A DNA stretch of 22,901 nt. Source: Didymodactylos carnosus. Lineage: Eukaryota; Rotifera; Eurotatoria; Philodinida; Philodinidae. The position numbers were made by a program, and so were the translations under genes. The first letter of the stretch is position 1. Each line of letters opens with the position of its first letter. Of this stretch, positions 1 through 9,259 are shown piece by piece. The notes below the pieces were generated by a model, which was not told the DNA's origin, made no database searches, and was given only the letters and a program-made list of their open reading frames with translations. The stretch spans positions 1 through 22,901 of the forward strand of contig CAJNOQ010002728.1 in the NCBI GenBank assembly GCA_905250885.1, given 5' to 3'.

Positions 1-288
1 TCACCATCTAATTTTGTTTAATCGACGCCAGCTGCTCTCAAGTTATCTTCAAGATGAACAAACTATTGATATAATATCTGATTATAAAACAGACACAGTT
101 GATGATATTTGGGATGAAGATGTGCGAAATGAATTTTCCAGAAGTCAACGAGGTGGCCAATACAGACGCAACGGCACATGCAACGAAATAGATCAAGACC
201 TGAATCAGTTCACCAACGTTGTTATTGACATCATCATTGAAGATAACTTGAGAGCAGCTGGCGTCGATTAAACAAAATTAGATGGTGA
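1..288. repeat. Element bounded by 52-bp perfect inverted repeats (MITE or fold-back)
   Basis: Bases 1-52 are the exact reverse complement of 237-288 (position n pairs with 289-n); the match breaks at position 53. The left arm starts TCACCATCTAATTTTG. The window begins with the arm, so the repeat may extend further left, and no target-site duplication can be judged. One reading frame is open across the whole element from base 2 to a stop at 269-271. Its product is acidic (DDIWDEDV, NEIDQDLNQF) but has no ATG near the start and matches no family I know. It could be a non-autonomous DNA element or an inverted gene fragment. Confidence 0.6.
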
Positions 289-609
289 AAATGAGTGGCT
301 ACTCAATGATACTGAGTGGTTGTACATACTTATGAACTTGTTTCTTAATATATTTTGTTGATTAAAACAAAAAGAACATCGTACGTATAGTTAGTGATTG
401 ATTCATTATTGAACTGCTTAAGCTCTTGAAAAATCTAATTTATTTTTGCGGTGAATATTGAAAAAAGGTCCCTTTATGATTTCCGATCAATGATCACAAA
501 TATAAATTTTGGAAGTGGAGTAAGAAGTTTATTAAAATTAATAAACTGGTACCAGACTGTTGACTGTGGTATTTTGCTCTAAAATTGTTTACAGAGATAA
601 TGCATTACA
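289..609. other. AT-rich spacer, no gene seen
   Basis: Nothing recognisable: no long open frame, no convincing exon with both splice sites, and no terminal repeats. Confidence 0.5.
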
Positions 610-741
610 ATGGAAATTTTCCTTTTTTCCTGTTCTTTTCAAGTGTTACCTAATGATAGACAGTATACTGCTAATGGTGATTTAATTTCATATTTATGTA
701 CTATTGTTCCAGAAACTACTGAGAGTTATTCATCTATTTAA
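610..741 (+). CDS. Weak candidate: small ORF or 3'-terminal coding exon
   Basis: An open frame runs from an ATG at 610 to a TAA at 739-741 (43 aa). A strong polypyrimidine tract (TTTCCTTTTTTCCTG...) ends in an AG at 642-643. This suggests the real unit may be a terminal exon, 644-741, entered in phase 1 or 2. The part after the AG reads LPNDRQYTANGDLIS..., with a normal amino-acid mix rather than the K/N/F bias of translated AT-rich noise. No upstream exon was found in the window and I do not recognise the protein. It may be a chance frame. Confidence 0.2.
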   Translation: MEIFLFSCSFQVLPNDRQYTANGDLISYLCTIVPETTESYSSI

Positions 742-1597
742 ACGATGAACATTTGATGAAAATATAAAATTCTTTTCTCATTTTATTCTTTAAACAGAAA
801 AACAGAAGAATTTTTCTTATACGAAAGTCCAAATAGTATCAGAGTAGAGTAAACTGTAAAGGAAAAGTTTTTGGTAGGTTGATAAAAGAATAACCTTTGG
901 GCACATAGCAGTTAATCGTCTTTGAAGAAGTAATCAAATCAGTTAGAAAAGAAAATGAATTTCCTGTATACATTTATATAAAATTATTATAAAATCAAAT
1001 GTTGTGTAACAGCGGAATACAGGAATAGTCGAAGAATAGTGGAATAGCGACCGAACCGCCGGAATGTATTTTGAAACAAGTGCAATCCGAACTGTTATCG
1101 TCTGATGTATAGACAAAAACAAATTTCATGAACTAAAGGATATGAATGACTTATCGAAGAAACAGTGGTAGGGATGAAGAAAGTTAACATCTAAAAGCAA
1201 TGACACTAGGCATGAATGACCAAATTCCACAATGTATACTTTTTTTAATTAAATTTTTCTAGCATAGCAAGTGAGATATACTAGAATAATAATTGGTTAA
1301 ATTACAAACAATAGAACATTTTGTATATTATTAACGATGATTTTAACCACATGTCAAATGACATTTTATTTTAAATCCTTAATAAACACAACTTTTTCTT
1401 GATCAAACTAATTCAATACTTCTTCTCCTTTGCTAAATTAGAACTTGTTCTAATTTCGAATATAGACGGGTCTCCCGAAGTGACGCTTGTTTCTCAAGCG
1501 TATTTTTCTGGGATAAGGTATTTCTCTGTTGTCCGTCAGAAACTTTCTTGCTGAATTTAATCAACTAAATTAAAGAAGCTGTATTTTGTTCCATGTA
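742..1597. other. AT-rich intergenic stretch, no gene seen
   Basis: No supported exon on either strand. The right end, from about 1600, is the presumed 3' UTR and flank of the minus-strand calcium-sensor terminal exon. Confidence 0.5.
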
Positions 1598-1603
1598 TTT
1601 ATT
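1598..1603 (-). promoter_or_regulatory. Candidate poly(A) signal AATAAA for the distal NCS exon
   Basis: The plus strand reads TTTATT, which is AATAAA on the minus strand, about 100 nt downstream of the TGA that ends the distal calcium-sensor exon (1706-1704). Position and orientation suit a transcript ending here. No exact AATAAA occurs in the roughly 180 nt after the proximal stop at 3183. This makes the distal exon the better-equipped 3' end. A hexamer in AT-rich DNA can occur by chance. Confidence 0.45.
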
Positions 1604-1703
1604 TCAACAGCAAAAAACTAAACTGTTTTCGTGTAGTGTAAAAAGAGACGATGTGTTAAATAATATTTCTTATACTAATTGTCTTTAATTCAAATTCATA
1701 GAT

Positions 1704-1972
1704 TCATGGAGTAAGAAGTTCATGTAACTCAGGATCATTCATACATCCACTAATAAATTCTTCTCTCGATAAACGATTATCATCGGTAATATCAAATTTT
1801 TTAATGATTATTTCAGCTACTTTACTCGGTGCATTGTCTTTCTTTTGATTTCTTTCACCATTCAACTCATAAATAGCCGATATTATTTTTGTCAATTCTT
1901 TTTTATCAACAAAACCATTTGAGTCAACATCATACATTGAAAATGCCAAATCCAAACGATCTTTTAAATCAC
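1704..1972 (-). CDS. Distal 3'-terminal exon of a neuronal calcium sensor (EF-hands 3 and 4)
   Basis: The exon follows an ATATTTAG acceptor at 1973 and opens with GT in phase 1, so it needs a G from the previous exon to make glycine. It encodes 88 aa and ends ELHELLTP-TGA. EF-hand 3 has a canonical loop (DVDSNGFVDKKE: D1, D3, N5, G6, E12). EF-hand 4 is DITDDNRLSREE. The lead-in GDLKDRLDLAFSMYD is typical of the NCS family (frequenin, hippocalcin, neurocalcin). No 5' half of its own was found between 1973 and 3182. The acceptor phase exactly fits exon 5 of the gene at 5733-3183; that splice would give a 188-aa protein of normal NCS length. It is therefore either an alternative last exon or the 3' remnant of a tandem paralogue. 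The protein family is certain; how the exon is used is inferred. Confidence 0.85.
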
Positions 1973-3182
1973 CTAAATATATATATAATAGTTAATTGAA
2001 CGAATGCGCTATAACATTCACAAAGTATTATTAAAAGCATAATTAACTAACTATTCAGCAAAAAGTAGTCATGTTAATAAAACAAAGCGTATTAATACAC
2101 AAAATTCTAGTCAAAGCACTGATGTTAGCACAAATTAAGTGGACAATAGTAACAGTATTCATGATTTCATTGTAAGGAAAAAAAACGAGAAATTATTCGT
2201 AACTAAATGAGATGTTCTCGTATTTTATATCAAAATTTAAAACTTATTCAAATTCAAAAACTTATTGAATACTTCTTTCTATACTATAAGAACAAAAAAA
2301 TATAGGGAAAATATGGAAAAACTTCAATTTTTATTACTTTCAAACCCAAAGCGCAATCAAAAAATATTTATTTTGAACAAGGTGCTATGCATCAAAGTGG
2401 AATCGAAATGTATTTTCTGGTGCTTTGAAATATCACCTTTCTTTTCAAATATCACATTTAAATCTTTTTCTCTGCCACTAACCAAGATTTTACTAAAAGT
2501 AAAAAAAGAAAGGAAAATTTGGTTTTTTCGCCTTGACACAGGAGACGAAATGAAGCTATTCTATATTCTCTGTTCGAATATAACAGAAAAATTATTTTAC
2601 ATCAAAATAAACCAGATCCTATCTCATAATATGTGATTTTCATCGAATCATACAAATTTTCCTAAGTGCCTCAAAACTGCAGTTAGAAAATGATGATTTT
2701 GGACAAAATCACTAAAAGAAAAAAAAATTCTCTCTTAGTCGCTTGTGCCTATGAAGAGTCTTAAATATAGTCAGTTGAGAGAAATTTTCAAGTACTATTA
2801 AATAGCCATTTTCTCTTTTTTTTCTATCGCAAAATATTTAGCACTGAAATGAAAAAACCTGTATTTGGGTTTAAAAGTAATTGGGATTGAAACTTTTCTG
2901 TATTTCCTCTATATTTTTTTTTGTTGTTATAGTTCAGAAAGAAATGTTCAATATATTTTGTGTAGAGAATTAAATGTAAAATTTAAAAAAAAAGATTGAG
3001 ACTTGGCGATCAATCTTGACCGAGATATTGAGAAAATACAGAGAGAGACATTTCTTCTCTCGCACCCGTTATTATTCAGTGAATATATTAAAACTTCTAT
3101 AAAAAAATTTATCATTACTACACTAAGATTCTGTCAGACATGAGGTGTTAATAAGTCTCGTAATCGAATATTTGATTTGATT
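1973..3182. other. Non-coding AT-rich stretch between the two NCS 3' ends
   Basis: I looked on the minus strand for NCS exons encoding the EF-hand 2 region (the GYVDFNEF type) or the amino terminus and found none. If the distal exon is spliced to exon 5, this is part of an intron spanning 3783-1973. A plus-strand open frame at 2265-2636 starts at TTG, is dominated by K, F, I and L, and looks like noise. Confidence 0.5.
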
Positions 3183-5733
3183 CTAAACAAAAAAAAATCT
3201 CAACTTTTTCTCTTTCGAATTTGAAAGATTCGAAAATATGTACCCATCGATAAATTCTTCTTTCGATAATTTTTTATCATCTGTTATGTCTAATTCTGAG
3301 ATTATTTGTTTTGCAATATAATTTGGATCATAAGGTCCTTCTCGATCCTGCTGACCAACTATATTATACATGACCGTAATCATTGTATTCAACTCTTTCT
3401 GATCAACATAATTTGAATCATCACTGCAAATAGAAACTAGGCATAACCTCGCTCTATCACTCCCATCAGCAATTTCTTATTTACCTGTCATACATCTCAA
3501 ATGCTGCCTGTAATCGTTGTTCTAATGAACCTAGAATTTTAAGGATATTTCGAATTCTACTTTTATATTTGTTAAAAATATATAGATAAAATATTTAACT
3601 ACTTTTTATTTGATATAATTAAAATCATCTCAATTTATTAACTGAAGTTCGAGAAAAAACAAATTTTATTACGTCAATAATATCATTTATATACTTTTCT
3701 ACTTGAAAATAGAAAACTTTAACATACTTTTCTTTTCTTTTAATTATAAATTTTAAAACAGATAGAAAAAGTGTTTTTCTTACCACCTGATATAACAGCA
3801 ATAGCCAATAAAAATTCATTAAAATCAACATAACCTCGAATAAATGAAATAAGAACGATTATTCTATCATTCTCACACTAGCTTATTACCATTATTGTCT
3901 TGATCGAATGTATGGAATGCATAAGTACAAAAATTATCTGCCTGAATAATAAAGAAAAAAGAAAAGAGTAAAACAGATAGAAGAACATGTTCAATAAGAA
4001 AATTACCTTTCCTTGAGGATAGAATTGTTTATATACTTCAATAAATTTCTTTTTATCTAATTTGCCTGTTTAGGATTAATTAAAAAAAACAATTGTAACG
4101 AGAGAAAGATACTCTAGTATACCTAGTACAAAATATTAAATACAGTTTATGTTAAATATAGTGACAGATCACACTAGGATTTGTGACAAGTAAGGTAGAA
4201 AGTAGCTTTGTGCAGTGTATTTGGATTAGCACCTCTATAGATTTGTATCGTGGTAGACGCTCTGTTTCAACGTTTTTGTCATCATACCAGCCAAAAGTAG
4301 CTCTAAACATTTGACGATTTAATGCTTCAAGCTCCTGTTGTTTACTTATCGCAAGAATAGGGTACACGTTAAATAGAGATTGAAAATGTAGACGAATAAA
4401 CGCAAAAAATAAGCGATACGCTACATGCTCATTTAGCATACGACTGGCTGATAGACAGAGGCGTTTGTACGGATTTTTCTCTTGATGTAATCAAGATGAG
4501 AAGAAAACGACAATTTCACATCGAAAATAGTGCCGAAACACTTGAATTTGGAAACATGTTCCACGATATGGTTATCACAAACAATAACAGGAATTAGAGA
4601 AGCGACCTGACGATGAAAGAGTGTCCAAAAAGTTTTTTCAAAATTTATAGGTTGCTTCTATGTAATAGAATAAGAAAGAAGACTTTTAAGTACCTGAGTA
4701 ATATGTTCACTAAGCTTCAGAATAAGCACTTTAGAGGACTAATGTACTGATAAAGAGACAACCACAGTTAAGTCATCTGCAAAAAAGATGCTTCCAATGA
4801 AGATTAGAAATTGAGTTTAACAAATCGAAATGAAATACGATGAATGATACCGGACCTATACAGGATCCTTGGGGAACGTCTTTAAAAAGAGAAAAAATAG
4901 CTGATTTAAAGTCCCTGATTTCAACATAGGTTCGCCCTGATGAATATTTACGTAGCCAAGCAAAAAATCATGTATAAAGGACACCCCAAACGTTCGAACC
5001 CACAGTTACTAAAAGGAAAGCATCTAATTTGCAGCAGAGGCAGAACTGGTAAAAACTCCTCGGTGTTCAAAGACCTTCTCTATTTGACTTTGTCTTCTGT
5101 TACTAAATGAAGCTCTGTCGTTTCTGTGTCTCGTTTTCTCTTGAATTATTTTCTCATGCTTTATGATTTGTACATAGTGGTGTGATCATGGTGATATTTT
5201 CTTATATGGTTTTCTTTTTTGATGTTCAGACTACAGAGACGAAGCTCGTCTATAGTCAATGTAAAAGTGGAGCTTTTATTTTATTTTTATCTTGTACCGT
5301 TTATTTTTCGTTATATGAATAAAGCAATATACTATTACTACTACTCTAGCATACCTGATGGACAATCACGAACAAAACCTGAATGTACAAAACAAAAGAT
5401 ATTAACAAGTCTGTTTACCTGAGATTGTTTTTTTTGTGAATTTGACAACTTGCGACAAATAAAAGATTTGTCAAATACAATTCTTTCTTGTGAAAATCAT
5501 CGACAACTCCTAATGCTTTTCATCGGTGTTCTCTTCCATATTTTCAAGCCAGAATCTTTTCTGATATTTTTTCAAATTCACCCAAGCATGATAGGTGACA
5601 ATTTTGACAATTTTGACTTACTTCTGTGCCATTCCTTAATTTGTTCGGGTGTAAAATTCGTATTTGCTTGTAACATTCGAATTTGTTTCGGAGTTAATTC
5701 AGTTAAATCCGTCTTTCCACTTTTATTTCCCAT
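3183..5733 (-). CDS. Neuronal calcium sensor (NCS/frequenin/hippocalcin-like) EF-hand protein, seven exons
   Basis: Reconstructed exons (minus strand): 5733-5622, 5378-5355, 4065-4007, 3941-3890, 3834-3784, 3530-3485 and 3423-3183. Every intron is GT-AG, every junction keeps phase, and the total is 585 nt (194 aa plus TAG). The protein starts MGNKSGK; Gly2 could be N-myristoylated, as is usual in the family, although the usual Ser6 is a Gly, with Ser at 5. EF-hand 1 is the expected degenerate hand with Cys-Pro (FVRDCPSGKL, 39-48). EF-hand 2 is canonical (78-89, DQDNNGYVDFNE). EF-hand 3 (114-125, DSDDSNYVDQKE) has Asn for the loop glycine. EF-hand 4 is DITDDKKLSKEE (160-171). The end (KEKKLRFFFV) differs from the usual NCS tail. 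Such proteins are cytosolic or membrane-docked calcium switches acting on kinases, channels and receptors. Exon 2 is only 24 nt, and intron 2 holds transposon debris. The assignment is firm; exact paralogue identity (NCS-1, hippocalcin or VILIP type) is not resolved. Confidence 0.88.
4140..5040 (-). mobile_element. Decayed non-LTR (LINE) retrotransposon fragment, reverse-transcriptase region
   Basis: Minus-strand frames give RT landmarks in the right order. These are AWLRKYSSGRTYVEI, then the motif DVPQGSCIGP (4880-4851), HWKHLF, and the catalytic ADD at 4780-4772. Further on come VSKFKCFGTIFD / HLDYIKRKI and the conserved downstream block RMLNEHVAYRLFFAFIR ... KLLSTLL (to about 4152). The frame shifts by one between VPQGS and ADD, probably in the run of six T, and again before RMLNEH. 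The copy is therefore dead. The endonuclease domain is missing. It lies wholly in intron 2 of the calcium-sensor gene, in the same orientation. Confidence 0.8.
5060..5345 (+). mobile_element. Probable 3' end of a second, 5'-truncated LINE on the plus strand
   Basis: The segment is non-coding. It contains an imperfect hairpin (GACTACAGAGACGA / TCGTCTATAGTC, about 5228-5256), then an AATAAA (within GAATAAAGC near 5314), and ends in a short TAC-rich tract (ATTACTACTACTC). A 3' UTR hairpin, poly(A)-like signal and terminal simple repeat is the layout of many animal LINE 3' ends. It sits just next to exon 2 of the calcium-sensor gene and opposite in orientation to the RT fragment, so it would be a separate insertion. 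No coding part of this copy is present. Confidence 0.35.
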
Positions 5734-6839
5734 TCCTTTTTTTCACAGATCTAGTTTTATGACAAATGAATTATCAAACATATGTGTGTGTCTAGAATGA
5801 AGAACAGAATAATATGTGTAATATAATACGACTTCCTTTTTCTGTTAAAAAAAAGAAAAAAGGTAAGAAAACGAAACCATGTATTATATATTTTTTCTTA
5901 TTCTTCGTCTTAATTAAGCGTATAAACAAGACCGCAAATAACAGGAGTGTGCGATTGTACATTCCTAGACTAATTGAAGTTGATACTGCCGTAGAGAGGA
6001 TTCACGTTTTATACCCGCGTCGAGCCTAATATTTAACTCCTCTGTTTGTATTTGCTTATGAACTGAAATGGACTTATCATGTAGTCATTGTTAGGGACTT
6101 AATGATCTGGTTGTGTTTGTTTCTCTTGACCATTTTCTATGGCTAATCTAAGAGCTAAAATTCACAGAATGTTACCTCTTTTAAACAATATTTTTCTACT
6201 GTACATATCCACATATTAGCACATGTTGAATACAGAGAAAAAACAAAACAGAATTGTGTCTAGTGTAACTATTTTACAGTATATTTTTGCAAAGAGAATA
6301 AGTTACTATCCTATGATGAATAATTGAAAGAAAAGTTTTCTGAATAGAATAAAATAATGTTTTTACAAAAACTTTTAATATAAAAAGGGAAGAAGAAAAA
6401 TCCACAAGAAAAACCCGACAGGAGTAACTTACATTTCTGACGTTTTTTTTCTGCTAATCCGTTGTACTAGATATATTTTTTGAATAAAATGATAACGAAT
6501 ATAAACTAGGAAGATCTATTTTTCAATAAAATAACTCTATGTCTCCGTATCCATAGTTTAAACATAAAAGCTGGAATACGAATCATTGACACGAGATTAT
6601 AATGATGATGTATATTTATATAGTTAACAAATACATCAGTCTTTCATCTGGTGTTTCGTTTAGCGATATTCTAATTTAACAGTAGCCGCTTTGTTGTGTC
6701 ATCTATATAGTTAGCAGTACTACCATATGATTTTAATAGATTTTGTCTTTTTTTCTAATAAACTAACTTTTCTGCAACCGTTTCTTTCACTTTTTGTACA
6801 TCAACTTTGAGAGCAATCGTTTTAGAAACGTCAGAAGGA
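5734..6839. other. Upstream flank of the NCS gene; no other gene seen
   Basis: This should contain the promoter and 5' UTR of the minus-strand calcium-sensor gene. TATA-like strings exist (for example around 5880-5890) but are not distinctive in such AT-rich DNA. Plus-strand open frames near 5450-5800 and 5814-6029 are the antisense of exon 1 or low-complexity lysine-rich sequence. Confidence 0.45.
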
Positions 6840-7249
6840 CAGAGTTAGGCAAATCAAGTCAAACCAGACTAGACTTGACTTGATCCAAAATTCTTTGGGG
6901 TGTGACTGGACTTGGTCCAACATCTTCTGGGGATATGACTTGACTTGAGACATTTTTTTCAAGTCAAGTCATTTGTAGTAAGAGATTTTCGTTTAAATTA
7001 GACTTTTTCTACCATGAAAGAGGGTTTCTAAGGCTATAAAAACGCTCTCACCCAAAAGGTGCTAGCAAATTTTATGTTCTGCCTAATTTTAACCAGACTT
7101 GACTTGAGTTGGCGGAAAAAATTTCAACGGAAGACTTGACTTGGGAGAAAAACTTTTCCGACCTCGACCTGACTTGACTTCAAAGTTTTTTTCAGTAACT
7201 TGACTTGACTTGACTTGTGGCTTGAAAACTTCTGACTTGTCCAGCTCTG
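6840..7249. mobile_element. hAT-like MITE, 410 bp, with GACTTG motif arrays
   Basis: The left end CAGAGTTAGGCAAATCAAGTC-like sequence matches the reverse complement of the right end, CAGAGCTGGACAAGTCAG, mostly with transitions. Flanking octamers are CAGAAGGA (6832-6839) and CAGAGGAT (7250-7257), which agree after a one-base indel. This would be an eroded 8-bp target duplication of hAT type. The interior is full of GACTTGACTTG/CAAGTCAAGTC motifs in both orientations, densest at 6863-6970 and 7095-7225. No coding capacity. Confidence 0.65.
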
Positions 7250-8158
7250 CAGAGGATGTGTTAAAATGAAGCAGATAAACTAATTATGACTAACTTGTAA
7301 ACAAAAAATGTATCCTCATATCAATATATTTGTAACGGTTGAATGCATTTTTACTACGAAACCATTATGGCAGTACACTACAAAAACACATGTGTAATAC
7401 ATATGTATTTATCTCTTACTTTATACATACAATTCGGTCACTAGGTTGACAGTTGCAGAATGTGACAAAGGAACGCTTGTGCACAAAGCAAGTAGAAAAA
7501 AGCCAAATCAATTAATCACATATGCATATATATATTGACAGTATATGATCGGATATTAGACACCGTAAGATCGATGAATTACAAAGAATATGTTGCGTTT
7601 ATTTTAAGTTCTAATTTAAGTTCTTCTATAAAACTGAAAATAATTTCATAATAGTTTGAAGAAAATAAGGATGCATATAATTTACAAGAGAGCATTAACG
7701 TACAGCGTATCCTCTTTATCTCACATACGATAAGATTAGTTAGTTTGATAGTTAGCGCTCGAAGCTTCACGTAAGCGTACTTTCGAAAGCTGTGTTGTGG
7801 TAAGTAGAGCTGCGCGAATCATAGAAGCGTATAAAAGAGAAAATCACCTGTTCGAGAATTCTCTTCAAAAAATGTGTCTTACGAGACTTACTCTTGAAAG
7901 AACTACTTCTCTTACTCTTTTTTCGACTCTCCATAATGTTTATTTACGCAATAAGAACATATTTTCTGTTTGTTGATTTTTCGTTTTAAATCCGTTTTTT
8001 TCGTTTTGAAATGATTTATCCAATGAACTGAAATATTTATATAGTCTATCCAACCCAGCGACTCTTTTTATAAACCTTGTATGTCTTCCATACATGATTA
8101 AAAAACATGAAAAATATAGTTCATATGCGTCTACCCGTGTAAATATTTTTTAGTTATA
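7250..8158. other. AT-rich stretch, no gene seen
   Basis: No supported exon, terminal repeat or structured RNA. The short minus-strand frame at 7770-7579 is unrecognised and probably noise. Confidence 0.45.
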
Positions 8159-8378
8159 GCGCGTCTGAAGACGCATGTGGTGACGCGTCTGCGTGCATCG
8201 AATTTTCACCGTTTTACTATGTTAAAACGCGTCTTTACCACGCGCGTTAAGACGCGTTCAAACGTATTTTTATACGCATCAGACGCGATTTTCCTAGGTG
8301 CGTCTGCGTGCATCGAATTTGCACCATTTCGCTATGTTAACATGCGTCTTTCCCACAAGCGTCAAGATGCGTCTGTTT
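8159..8378. repeat. CpG-rich duplicated repeat with GACGCGTCT motifs
   Basis: Two diverged direct copies, about 80 nt each, begin at 8185 and 8300 (offset 115). Both start GCGTCTGCGTGCATCGAATT and share the order ...CTATGTTAA..GCGTCTTT.CCAC..GCGT.AAGA.GCGT. Throughout, AGACGC/GCGTCT hexamers recur on both strands, including the palindrome AGACGCGTCT-like core. CpG density contrasts sharply with the surrounding AT-rich DNA. Clear terminal repeats or target duplications were not found. Confidence 0.6.
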
Positions 8379-9004
8379 AAAGTTTTTAAAAAGTATTTTT
8401 AATATTTCTTTTACATTTATTTTAAGTCATAGTTAAGGACTTGATGTACTTTAGCATGTGCATTCAATACAGTGGCGGCGGAACGTTCCCACATGAGGTA
8501 AGGCTCGCGGTAAGAAAAGCAGCAAATTTAGAAAGTTTTTCGAGAAAGTGCAGTTTTCCGTAATAAAAGTTTTCGTAACAAGAACAAACAAGAAAATACT
8601 TTTTTGAGTTCAATTCGTCAAAATATATTATTTTTTCTATTTGCTGTTTAGTACTACGGCTACGGCAATGCCATTTGAATAATGCATCAAAATTTTCCAA
8701 TAATAAAGTCAACATGAAGCGCTTCCGAAATTATATTCTAATTTTTCTGTGATTTTCACTAATCATCAGAGGTATTTTTCTTGTGTTTCATTTCTAAAGC
8801 AATATTATTGTGGAATAATGGACAAATCTACAATGGATGATTATGACCTTGAAACAAAATACCCAGAAACTACTATTTGATTAACTGAAAAGAAAATGAA
8901 TTTACATTGATTAACTAAACATATTTTCAAAATTAATATCGTTGAATGATAAATACATATAAAATAAACAACAACACATAATATGATCAAACATAGTTTT
9001 TTAC
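8379..9004. other. Spacer with a lone CAGTGGCGG element-end motif, no gene seen
   Basis: CAGTGGCGG at 8470-8478 resembles the terminus of several animal cut-and-paste transposons. No matching inverted end was found nearby. An overlapping 83-aa minus-strand frame (8715-8464) is unrecognised. The right 60 bases are the 3' flank of the minus-strand gene that ends at 9005. Confidence 0.35.
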
Positions 9005-9259
9005 TCATATTTTGTTTTTTACTTCTTCTGCTTTGTCTTGAACTTTTTCTTGCACTTCTTTTATTTTTTCTTTTACATTGTCTACTTGATCATCTAATTT
9101 TTCTTTTGTTTTATCTATAGCTTGATCAATATTTTCACCAATATTTTGTGCTGGTCCTTTCGAATACATATTATGTAACAGTACCACGAAGACAATAATA
9201 ATCAAAATTACCAACACATAAAATTTAGTACCAAACGATCTTTTATTCGAATTATACAT
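9005..9259 (-). CDS. Small single-pass membrane protein with LEA-like 11-mer repeats
   Basis: An 84-aa uninterrupted frame from the ATG at 9259 to TGA. The frame is open for a few codons upstream, but this is the first ATG. A short basic amino end (NSNKRSFGTK) precedes a strong membrane helix (residues about 13-28, FYVLVILIIIVFVVLL). A charged tail of E, K, D and Q follows. From Ile44 the tail falls into 11-residue units: IDQAIDKTKEK, LDDQVDNVKEK, IKEVQEKVQDK and a partial AEEVKNKI. A hydrophobic residue opens each unit, and KEK/QDK closes it. An 11-mer period with an amphipathic helix is the hallmark of group 3 LEA proteins, which protect proteins and membranes during drying; apolipoprotein- and perilipin-like helices are similar. 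The basic end followed by one helix suggests a signal-anchor with the repeat on one face of an organelle or plasma membrane. Function is inferred from pattern only. No intron is apparent. Confidence 0.6.
   Translation of the reverse strand: MYNSNKRSFGTKFYVLVILIIIVFVVLLHNMYSKGPAQNIGENIDQAIDKTKEKLDDQVDNVKEKIKEVQEKVQDKAEEVKNKI

Noticed and set aside
1704..1955. Treating the distal EF-hand frame as a stand-alone 83-aa gene
   Set aside because: The apparent start is a leucine TTG inside an exon; a splice acceptor lies just upstream and the conserved family sequence continues to it.
2265..2636. 123-aa plus-strand open frame, the longest in the window
   Set aside because: Starts at TTG, is dominated by K, F, I, L and N, has no motif, and lies in AT-rich sequence between the two calcium-sensor 3' ends.
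8464..8715. 83-aa minus-strand frame as a transposase remnant next to CAGTGGCGG
   Set aside because: No catalytic or zinc-binding pattern and no matching opposite terminus were found.
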